Assembly: GCA_945870115.1 (NCBI GenBank)
Contig: CAMBRH010000070.1
Location: forward strand, 1-13,108
Reading direction: 5' to 3'
DNA from: Chitinophaga pinensis
Lineage (GTDB): Bacteria > Bacteroidota > Bacteroidia > Flavobacteriales_D > Crocinitomicaceae
Length of the DNA stretch: 13,108 bases
This document shows, one piece after another, positions 7,056-13,108 of this stretch. A program made the translations under genes and the position numbers. Position 1 is the first letter of the stretch. Every line of letters begins with the position of its first letter. The notes beneath the pieces are model-generated. The model had not been told where the DNA came from and ran no database searches. It saw only the letters and a list, made by a program, of their open reading frames with translations.

Positions 7056-8396
7056 ATGACAACAGAAAAAGAACAAACAATTCAAGATAGTTTAGATTAT
7101 ACTTTATTTTCCTGGTCAAAACAAGGAGGACTAAACCCAATAAACATAGAAAGAGCAGAAGGAGTTTATATTTATGATAATACTGGGAAAAGGTACATTG
7201 ATTTTTCTTCACAGTTAATGAACGTGAATATTGGTCATGGTAATCAACGAATTACAGATGCAGTTGTTAAACAAATGAAACAAGTAAGTTACGTTCAACC
7301 GGGAATGGTAACTGAATCTCGTGGTGAATTAGGGAAAATTATTGCTGAAATAACACCGGAAGGTTTGAATAAATCTTTTTTCACTTTAGGAGGATCAGAA
7401 GCAATTGAAAATGCTATTAAATTAGCACGAATGTACACTGGTAGACACAAGATTATTACGCAATATCAATCTTATCACGGTGCAACTTATGGTGCTGCAA
7501 CTGCTGGAGGTGATCCACGTAAATTTGCAATGGATTCACAGCAAATTCCAAACATTGTTCATGTTGAAAATCCATATTTTTACAGATGTCCTTGGAGTTC
7601 AGATTCAATTGAAGAATGTGGTGAAAGAGCTATCGCTCATTTGGAAAGAGTAATTAAATTTGAAAATCCAAACGCGATTGCAGCTATATTATTTGAAGGT
7701 GAATCAGGAAGTTCTGGTTGCATCAAATATCCACCTATGTATTTGAAAAAAGTGAGAGAGCTTTGCGATAAATATGGAATTTTGATGATTGACGATGAGG
7801 TAATGTCAGGTTTTGGTCGTACAGGAAAAATGTTTGCAATCGAGCATCATGGAGTATCACCAGATATTATGTGTATGGCTAAAGGGATTACTTCAGGATA
7901 TTTGCCTCTAGGAGCGATGGTTGTGAGCGATAAAATTGCTGCTCATTACAATGATATTCCTTTAGCATTAGGATTAACGTACTCTGCACATTCAGTTTCT
8001 TGCGCTGCTGCGGTTGAAAATTTGAATATTTTGCGAGAAGAAAAAATGACTGAAAATGCTGCTGCAATGGGGAAATATGTTGAAGAACAAATGGAACTAA
8101 TGAAAGCAAAACATCCTTCAATAGGAGATTTCAGAAATACAGGATTGTTGGGTTGTATCGAATTAGTTAAAAATCGTGAAACAAAAGAACCAGTTTGTCC
8201 TTGGAATGCGAAACCAGAGGAAATGGAATGTTCCAATCGAATGGCTGCAAAAGTGAGAGAATTGGGAATGTTTACGTTCGTTCGCTGGAATTGGATTTTT
8301 ATTGCTCCACCTCTTTGTATCACAAAAAGTGAAATCGATGAAGGTTTAGCAATTTTATCTGAAGTTATTGCGATTGCTGACGAATATTGTAATTAA
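7056..8396 (+). CDS. Class III aminotransferase, probably beta-alanine transaminase
   Basis: A 446-residue PLP enzyme of class III (omega) aminotransferase fold and length. Visible elements are the cofactor phosphate-binding GGSEA (112-116), YHGAT (140-144), the DEVMSGFGRTG block with Asp247 that contacts the pyridine nitrogen, and MAKGITSGYLPLGA (274-287) with Lys276 as Schiff-base lysine. All catalytic residues are present. By sequence alone the amino donor could be beta-alanine, GABA or a similar omega-amino acid. Its place between a CoA-acylating semialdehyde dehydrogenase and the enzymes that make beta-alanine points to conversion of beta-alanine to malonate semialdehyde, with pyruvate or 2-oxoglutarate as acceptor. 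The acceptor cannot be read from the sequence. The start at 7056 immediately follows the repeat array. The minus-strand frames at 7888-8121 and 7946-8323 are shadows. Confidence 0.9.
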   Translation: MTTEKEQTIQDSLDYTLFSWSKQGGLNPINIERAEGVYIYDNTGKRYIDFSSQLMNVNIGHGNQRITDAVVKQMKQVSYVQPGMVTESRGELGKIIAEITPEGLNKSFFTLGGSEAIENAIKLARMYTGRHKIITQYQSYHGATYGAATAGGDPRKFAMDSQQIPNIVHVENPYFYRCPWSSDSIEECGERAIAHLERVIKFENPNAIAAILFEGESGSSGCIKYPPMYLKKVRELCDKYGILMIDDEVMSGFGRTGKMFAIEHHGVSPDIMCMAKGITSGYLPLGAMVVSDKIAAHYNDIPLALGLTYSAHSVSCAAAVENLNILREEKMTENAAAMGKYVEEQMELMKAKHPSIGDFRNTGLLGCIELVKNRETKEPVCPWNAKPEEMECSNRMAAKVRELGMFTFVRWNWIFIAPPLCITKSEIDEGLAILSEVIAIADEYCN

Positions 8397-8436
8397 AGTT
8401 CTAAAAAAGTCCAAACTCGTCGTTACTTTTAGAGTT

Positions 8437-8470
8437 AAATTTATCATCAGCTTCAGCTGACTCAAAATTT
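8437..8470. other. Weak hairpin in the aminotransferase-transporter junction
   Basis: TCAGC (8447-8451) and GCTGA (8456-8460) form a 5-base stem with loop TTCA. Flanking AAATTT copies (8437-8442 and 8465-8470) could extend it across a symmetric 4x4 internal loop. No T-run and no TAnnTTTG element is visible in the 155-base junction (8397-8551), so it may only be a spacer or a processing site. Confidence 0.25.
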
Positions 8471-8551
8471 TCCTCTCATAAAAGTGCCTAGATTTCAAAC
8501 ATTTTTAAAAACTTTAAGATTAAACTTAAAAAGCTAAAACTATTAAAATTT

Positions 8552-10042
8552 ATGAGTAAACACTTAGTAGAAATTCCTGAGGGTATTGAGAATTCTTCAC
8601 TTTATAATGAAGATTTAGCACCAATTTCCATTGCCAATCGGTCATGGGGAATATGGAATTATTCTGCTTTGTGGATTTCTATGAGTTTGTGTATTCCAAC
8701 ATATATGTTGGCGAGTTCTTTGATTGAAGAAGGAATGAATTGGTGGCAAGCAATTTTGACTATTTTGTTAGGAAATCTAGTCGTTTTAATTCCTATGGTT
8801 TTAAATGGTCATGCTGGTGCAAAATACGGAATACCATTTCCCGTTTTTGCTAGAGCAAGTTTTGGTGTACTTGGTGCAAATATTCCAGCAATTTTAAGGG
8901 CAATTGTAGCTTGCGGTTGGTTTGGTATTCAAACATGGATTGGTGGATTTTCAATTTATCTAATGCTAAAAGTTTGGATTCCATCAATTGCAACATTGCC
9001 ACAAATTTTTCCAACATGGTTTGGTTTAGAAACTGGTCCCGCCATCACGTTTGTACTTTTTTGGCTACTAAATATGCTTGTGGTATTCTTAGGAATCGAA
9101 AGCATTAAAAAATTATTGACTTTTAAGGCTTTTTTTCTGCCACTTGCAGCTTTAGCACTTTTATTTTGGGCAATTTCTGCTGGAAATGGTTTGGGACCAA
9201 TTTTGGCTCAACCTTCAAAATTTCAAACAAGTGCTGAATTTTGGAATTATTTTTTTCCAGCATTAACTGGAATGGTTGGATTTTGGGCCACACTTTCACT
9301 TAATATTCCTGATTTTACTCGCTATGCTAAAAGCCAGAAAGCGCAAGTTTTAGGTCAAGTTTTTGCACTTCCATTATCAATGACGATTTTTTCTTTTATT
9401 GGTGTTGTAGTAACATCAGCTACTTTTATCATTTATGGTGAAACAATTTGGGATCCATTGGTTTTAGCAGGAAAATTTGAAAGTAAAATTCTGATTAGCA
9501 TTGCGATGATTTCAATTGCAATTTCAACTTTAGCTACTAATATCGCTGCAAATATTGTAAGCCCAGCTAATGATTTTGCAAATTTAGCTCCTAAAAAAAT
9601 TAATTTTAAAGTAGGTGGATACATTACTGGAATTATTGGATTACTCATTTTTCCTTGGAAATTAATTTCTGATCCAACTGGATATATTTATACTTGGTTG
9701 GTTGCTTATTCTGCTTTATTAGGTCCAATTGGTGGAATTTTAATTGTCGATTACTTTTTTATCCGCAAAAAAAATCTGAACGTAAAAGATTTATACGAAT
9801 TAAAAGGAGAATATACTTATTTCAAAGGATTTAATATGCTTGCAATTATTGCTTTAGTTATTGCTATTGTTCCTAATATTCCAGGTTTTTTATTTCAAAT
9901 AAAAGCGGTTGGGGTAAATTATTTTCCAATTTGGCTCACAGATTTATATGATTTCGCTTGGTTCATTGGTTTTCTTTTGGCAGGAATGATTTATTATTTC
10001 ATGATGAACGCATTTACAAAAAAATTAAAAACTAAAATATAA
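8552..10042 (+). CDS. NCS1-family nucleobase/hydantoin-type permease
   Basis: A 496-residue inner-membrane carrier with about twelve hydrophobic segments, of the NCS1 family (cytosine, uracil, allantoin and hydantoin transporters, LeuT fold). The N-terminal NRSWGIWNYSALW block (29-41), the GHAGAKYGIPFPVFAR loop (86-101), CGWFGIQTW (121-129) and GFWATLSLNIPDFTRYA (243-259) are family hallmarks. Residues matching the substrate site of the hydantoin carrier Mhp1 are present: Trp123, Gln127, Trp245, Asn330 and Asn334 (Trp117, Gln121, Trp220, Asn314 and Asn318 in Mhp1, from memory). The substrate is likely uracil, thymine or a reduced or hydantoin analogue. The dihydropyrimidinase gene starts only 6 bases after its stop codon, which suggests tight co-expression and fits delivery of substrate to the pathway. 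A plus-strand frame at 8911-9108 and a minus-strand frame at 9433-9648 are shadows. Confidence 0.9.
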   Translation: MSKHLVEIPEGIENSSLYNEDLAPISIANRSWGIWNYSALWISMSLCIPTYMLASSLIEEGMNWWQAILTILLGNLVVLIPMVLNGHAGAKYGIPFPVFARASFGVLGANIPAILRAIVACGWFGIQTWIGGFSIYLMLKVWIPSIATLPQIFPTWFGLETGPAITFVLFWLLNMLVVFLGIESIKKLLTFKAFFLPLAALALLFWAISAGNGLGPILAQPSKFQTSAEFWNYFFPALTGMVGFWATLSLNIPDFTRYAKSQKAQVLGQVFALPLSMTIFSFIGVVVTSATFIIYGETIWDPLVLAGKFESKILISIAMISIAISTLATNIAANIVSPANDFANLAPKKINFKVGGYITGIIGLLIFPWKLISDPTGYIYTWLVAYSALLGPIGGILIVDYFFIRKKNLNVKDLYELKGEYTYFKGFNMLAIIALVIAIVPNIPGFLFQIKAVGVNYFPIWLTDLYDFAWFIGFLLAGMIYYFMMNAFTKKLKTKI

Positions 10043-10048
10043 TTATTT

Positions 10049-11431
10049 ATGTCAATATTAATTAAAAATGGTAGAATAATTACTGCTTCTGACGATTATA
10101 TCGCTGACATTTATGTTGAGGATGAAAAAATTGTCGCTATTGGAAAAAATTTAACTTATTCTGCCGATAAAACAATTGATGCATCAAATAAATTGGTTTT
10201 TCCAGGAGGAATTGATCCTCATGTGCATTTGGATATGCCATTTATGGGAACAAAATCGAGTGATGATTATGAAACTGGAACAAGAGCAGCCCTGCATGGT
10301 GGAACAACTATGTGCATCGATTTTATTCTTCAAACGCAAGGAGATACTTTACACAACGCCTTGAAAATATGGCAAGAAAAATCGATCGGAAAAGCTGTTG
10401 GAGATTATTCATATCACATTGCTGTAACTGATTTTAATGATGAGGTAGCAAAAGAAGTTGTACAATTTATTGAAGAAGAAGGAATTACTTCTTTTAAAAC
10501 ATTTATGGCTTATAAAGGTGCTTTGATGATTGATGACGGTCAAATGGTTCAATTAATGAAAGTTGTCAAAAAGCATGGAGGTTTGGTGACTGTTCATGCT
10601 ACAAATGGCGATATGATTGACACTTTAATTGCAAAAAATAAACAAGCTGGAAATCTTACTCCTTTATATCATTATTTATCGCAACCTGAAATTACTGAAG
10701 CTGAGGCTTCTGGAAGATTTACGGACATGCTATATTATACTGGTTGTCCTGGATATATTGTGCACATGACTTGTGAAGGCGCTCTAAATGCTGTTAGAAG
10801 AGCAACTCAAAGAAATCAAAAATTATTTGTGGAAACTTGTTCTCAATATTTGGTTTTGGATGCTTCACTTTATGAAGATGAAAAAGAAGGCAGTAAGTGG
10901 GTGATGAGTCCACCTTTGCGTGAGAAAAAAGATCAAACTGCTTTGTGGTCTGGAATTAACCAAGGTTTAGTTCAAGTTGTTGGAACAGATCATTGCCCTT
11001 TCATGTGGGAACAAAAATTGATGGGAAAAGATGATTTTTCTAAAATTCCGAATGGTCATCCAGCGATTGAACACCGAATTGAATTGATGTTTTCAGAAGG
11101 TGTAAATAAAGGTAAAATTTCTTTAAATAAATTCGTTGAAGTTTGCTCTACAAATGCGGCCAAAATTTTCGGAATGTATCCTCGAAAAGGCACAATTGCG
11201 GTCGGGTCAGATGCGGACATCGTAATTTTTGATCCAAAGAAAGAACACGAACTTTCTGTTAAAACACATCACATGAATTGTGATTATTCGAGTTACGAAG
11301 GATGGAAATTAATTGGAAAAACTGAAACTGTCCTTTTAAGAGGAAAAGTTGCCATAGAAAATGAAGAGTGTTTATTGAAAGCTGGAAATGGACAATTTAT
11401 TTCGAGAGGAAAAACATCCTTAACAATATAA
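10049..11431 (+). CDS. hydA: Dihydropyrimidinase (D-hydantoinase)
   Basis: A 460-residue cytosolic amidohydrolase that opens 5,6-dihydrouracil or dihydrothymine to N-carbamoyl-beta-alanine or its methyl homologue, and D-hydantoins in vitro. The binuclear zinc site is complete: HVH (His58, His60), the carboxylated lysine Lys150 in SFKTFMAY, His183 in TVHATNGD, His239 in IVHMT, and Asp314 in GTDHCPF. Tyr155, the residue that stabilises the transition state in this family, is also present. Length and motif spacing match dihydropyrimidinases rather than allantoinase or dihydroorotase. The gene lies 6 bases after the transporter stop and 48 bases before the beta-ureidopropionase that takes its product. 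The short plus-strand frame at 10176-10364 is a shadow. Confidence 0.95.
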   Translation: MSILIKNGRIITASDDYIADIYVEDEKIVAIGKNLTYSADKTIDASNKLVFPGGIDPHVHLDMPFMGTKSSDDYETGTRAALHGGTTMCIDFILQTQGDTLHNALKIWQEKSIGKAVGDYSYHIAVTDFNDEVAKEVVQFIEEEGITSFKTFMAYKGALMIDDGQMVQLMKVVKKHGGLVTVHATNGDMIDTLIAKNKQAGNLTPLYHYLSQPEITEAEASGRFTDMLYYTGCPGYIVHMTCEGALNAVRRATQRNQKLFVETCSQYLVLDASLYEDEKEGSKWVMSPPLREKKDQTALWSGINQGLVQVVGTDHCPFMWEQKLMGKDDFSKIPNGHPAIEHRIELMFSEGVNKGKISLNKFVEVCSTNAAKIFGMYPRKGTIAVGSDADIVIFDPKKEHELSVKTHHMNCDYSSYEGWKLIGKTETVLLRGKVAIENEECLLKAGNGQFISRGKTSLTI

Positions 11432-11479
11432 ATAAAACGTTAAAATTAAATATAAATTATTAACTTAAAACCACATAAA

Positions 11480-12346
11480 ATGCCGAGAATTGTAAAATCA
11501 GGACTAATACAAATGAGTCTAGGAATGACTGAAGGAGAAGGAACAATCAAAGAGATTTGTGATGCAATGTATGAAAAGCATATCCCAATGATTGAGGAAG
11601 CTGGAAAAGCTGGAGTACAAATTTTATGTTTGCAAGAAATCTTTAACACACCCTATTTTTGTCCGGGACAAGATTCAAAATGGTATGCCTCTGCTGAAGC
11701 TGTTCCAGGTCCAACAACTGAAAAATTAGCAGTTTATGCTAAAAAATACCAAATGGTAATAATTGTTCCGGTTTATGAAAGAGAGCAAGCTGGATTTTTA
11801 TACAATACTGCTGCTGTAATTGATGCTGATGGAACATATTTAGGAAAATATAGAAAAAACCACATTCCTCACACAAATGGATTTTGGGAAAAATTCTTTT
11901 TCAAACCAGGAAATTTAGGATATCCAGTTTTTAAAACAAAATATGCTACAATCGGCGTTTATATTTGTTATGACCGTCATTTCCCTGATGGAGCAAGAGC
12001 TTTAGGTTTAAATGGTGCTGAAATTGTTTATAATCCTTCAGCAACTGTGGCTGGATTAAGTGAATATTTATGGAAATTGGAACAACCAGCTCACGCAGCT
12101 GCAAATGGATATTTCATGGGTTGTATCAACCGTGTTGGTGAAGAAAAACCTTGGAATTTAGGTAAGTTTTATGGGCAATCCTATTTTGTAGATCCAAGAG
12201 GTCAAATTTTTGCTGAAGCTTCAAGAGATAATGATGAACTTTTAATTGCTGAATTTGATTTAGATTTGATTGAAGAAGTTCGTTCAACTTGGCAGTTTTT
12301 CAGAGATAGAAGACCTGAAACTTATGGTGACTTAACACGTTTATAA
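11480..12346 (+). CDS. pydC: Beta-ureidopropionase (N-carbamoyl-beta-alanine amidohydrolase)
   Basis: A 288-residue nitrilase-superfamily enzyme. The catalytic triad is visible as Glu53 (LQEIFNTPYF), Lys126 (KYRKNHIP) and Cys163 (YICYDRHFPDGARALG). The segment HTNGFWEKFFFKPG (131-144) supplies the additional conserved glutamate of carbamoylases, probably Glu137. The sequence resembles N-carbamoyl-beta-alanine and N-carbamoylputrescine amidases of about 290 residues. Position next to dihydropyrimidinase and before PreT selects N-carbamoyl-beta-alanine as substrate, giving beta-alanine, CO2 and ammonia. An agmatine-pathway role is unlikely because no agmatine deiminase is nearby. The antisense frame at 11446-11649 is a shadow. 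A run of A and a heptamer repeat array begin immediately after its stop codon. Confidence 0.92.
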   Translation: MPRIVKSGLIQMSLGMTEGEGTIKEICDAMYEKHIPMIEEAGKAGVQILCLQEIFNTPYFCPGQDSKWYASAEAVPGPTTEKLAVYAKKYQMVIIVPVYEREQAGFLYNTAAVIDADGTYLGKYRKNHIPHTNGFWEKFFFKPGNLGYPVFKTKYATIGVYICYDRHFPDGARALGLNGAEIVYNPSATVAGLSEYLWKLEQPAHAAANGYFMGCINRVGEEKPWNLGKFYGQSYFVDPRGQIFAEASRDNDELLIAEFDLDLIEEVRSTWQFFRDRRPETYGDLTRL

Positions 12347-12353
12347 AAAAAAA

Positions 12354-12388
12354 GTTATGAGTTATGAGTTTTGAATTATGGGTTGATT
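12354..12388 (+). repeat. GTTATGA heptamer array
   Basis: Tandem heptamers GTTATGA, GTTATGA, GTTTTGA, ATTATGG and GTTGATT run in strict 7-base phase, decaying from left to right. The array begins 8 bases after the beta-ureidopropionase stop codon, following an A-run. Role unknown. Confidence 0.7.
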
Positions 12389-12479
12389 TAATGTGAAAAT
12401 ATCAATTTCTAAAATCTTAAAGTCCTATAATTTTAATGTCTAATTATATAAATAAAAATATTAACCTACAAAGAAATAA

Positions 12480-12515
12480 GTCTTTTGTCTTGTGTCTTTT
12501 GTCTAAAAGTCTAAT
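12480..12515 (+). repeat. GTCTTKT heptamer array
   Basis: Units GTCTTTT, GTCTTGT, GTCTTTT, GTCTAAAA and GTCTAAT follow one another with 7-base phase (one unit of 8). The array ends 3 bases before the preT ATG, so it would form the translation-initiation region of that gene. A single related GTCTAATTA copy lies upstream at 12438-12446. Role unknown. Confidence 0.7.
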
Positions 12516-12518
12516 TAA

Positions 12519-13108
12519 ATGAGTGAATATAAAATACCAATAACTGAAGAAGATTTCCAAAAAAACTTCAAACAGAAAAAACCATTAATGAACAAAACAG
12601 AAGCTTATTTTGATAGCTCAAAGTGTTTGTTTTGTTACGATGCACCTTGCATGAAAGCGTGTCCAACGGGGATTGATATTCCTTTGTTTATCAAACAAAT
12701 TCATACTGGAAATGTAACTGGAGCTGCAAAAACAATTTATGATTCCAACTGGATGGGAAATGCTTGTAGTATCGTTTGTCCAACTGGAGTTTTATGTGAA
12801 GGTGCCTGCGTTTACAATAATCAAGATGTATTGCCAGTTCAAATTGGTCGTTTGCAAAATTATGCAACTAAAAATACAATTAAATCAGGTAAAAAACTCT
12901 TTTCTCCAGGTGAAGATAATGGTAAAAAAGTTGCAATTATTGGCGCAGGTCCAGCAGGAATTTCTTGTGCATGTGAATTGAGAACTTTAGGTTATCAAGT
13001 AGAAATTTTTGAAGCAAAAGGAAATCCATCAGGTTTAACTGTAAATGGAATTGCACCTTATAAAATTACAAATGAAGAAGTTCTAGAAGAAATCAATTAT
13101 TTGGAAAC
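12519..13108 (+). CDS. preT: NAD-dependent dihydropyrimidine dehydrogenase subunit PreT (N-terminal part, cut by the right edge)
   Basis: The first 196 codons of a GltD-like flavoprotein Fe-S subunit. It would pass electrons from NAD(P)H to the PreA subunit, which reduces uracil and thymine, or run in reverse. Two cysteine groups are visible: Cys36, Cys39, Cys44, Cys48 (CLFCYDAPCMKAC) and Cys83, Cys87, Cys93, Cys97 (CSIVCPTGVLCEGAC). Gln113 in IGRLQNYA aligns with the glutamine that ligates one cluster in mammalian dihydropyrimidine dehydrogenase. The FAD-binding GAGPAG lies at 142-147, followed by an acidic beta-strand end (EIFEAKG) and a GL-x5-IAPYKI segment typical of the family. Glutamate synthase small subunits share this layout, but the neighbours select PreT. 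The 172-base gap from the preceding gene holds two repeat arrays and no clear TAnnTTTG promoter. PreA is expected next, outside the window. A plus-strand frame at 12739-12981 is a shadow. Confidence 0.92.
   Translation, partial: MSEYKIPITEEDFQKNFKQKKPLMNKTEAYFDSSKCLFCYDAPCMKACPTGIDIPLFIKQIHTGNVTGAAKTIYDSNWMGNACSIVCPTGVLCEGACVYNNQDVLPVQIGRLQNYATKNTIKSGKKLFSPGEDNGKKVAIIGAGPAGISCACELRTLGYQVEIFEAKGNPSGLTVNGIAPYKITNEEVLEEINYLE

Noticed and set aside
7946..8323. Minus-strand 125-codon frame
   Set aside because: It lies opposite the conserved C-terminal half of the aminotransferase and matches no recognisable protein.
12739..12981. Plus-strand 80-codon frame near the right end
   Set aside because: It is out of frame within preT, whose cysteine and FAD motifs are clearly coding.

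Overview
The window looks like chromosome of a member of the Bacteroidota, most likely a Flavobacteriia (Flavobacterium-like). The DNA is strongly AT-rich. Start codons are not preceded by Shine-Dalgarno sequences. Several intergenic regions carry the Bacteroidota-type promoter pair TTG / TAnnTTTG, and the first gene encodes a secreted, repeat-rich protein typical of the phylum. Taxonomy is inferred from these traits only.

Left part (1-5465): the N-terminal 359 codons of a secreted beta-propeller-like protein on the minus strand run off the left edge. A 408-base gene-free stretch follows, then a pirin-family protein on the plus strand. The start supported here gives the pirin a twin-arginine signal. 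A P-type cation-transporting ATPase on the minus strand is convergent with the pirin gene and divergent from the next gene.

Right part (5466-13108): six genes on the plus strand form what looks like a complete reductive pyrimidine catabolic cluster. Their order is CoA-acylating (methyl)malonate-semialdehyde dehydrogenase, class III aminotransferase, NCS1 transporter, dihydropyrimidinase, beta-ureidopropionase, and the flavin/Fe-S subunit PreT of dihydropyrimidine dehydrogenase, which is cut by the right edge. The predicted flow is: import of the base by the NCS1 carrier; reduction of uracil to dihydrouracil by PreT with a PreA partner expected downstream; ring opening to N-carbamoyl-beta-alanine; hydrolysis to beta-alanine, CO2 and ammonia; transamination to malonate semialdehyde; and oxidative decarboxylation to acetyl-CoA. 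This would release both ring nitrogens and send the remaining carbon into central metabolism. No regulatory gene is visible. The mmsA upstream region has a good promoter match, a stem-loop at the predicted transcript start and two upstream inverted repeats, which are candidates for control sites.

Two junctions inside this cluster hold unusual arrays of short repeats with a 7-base (or 7+8-base) period. They come from three different sequence families: CAGATTR/YAATCTK, GTTATGA and GTCTTKT. They lie directly against stop or start codons. These arrays, the twin-arginine pirin and a substituted residue in the MmsA-like enzyme are the least ordinary features. The pathway itself is known; I see no clearly new defence, mobile or RNA system here.
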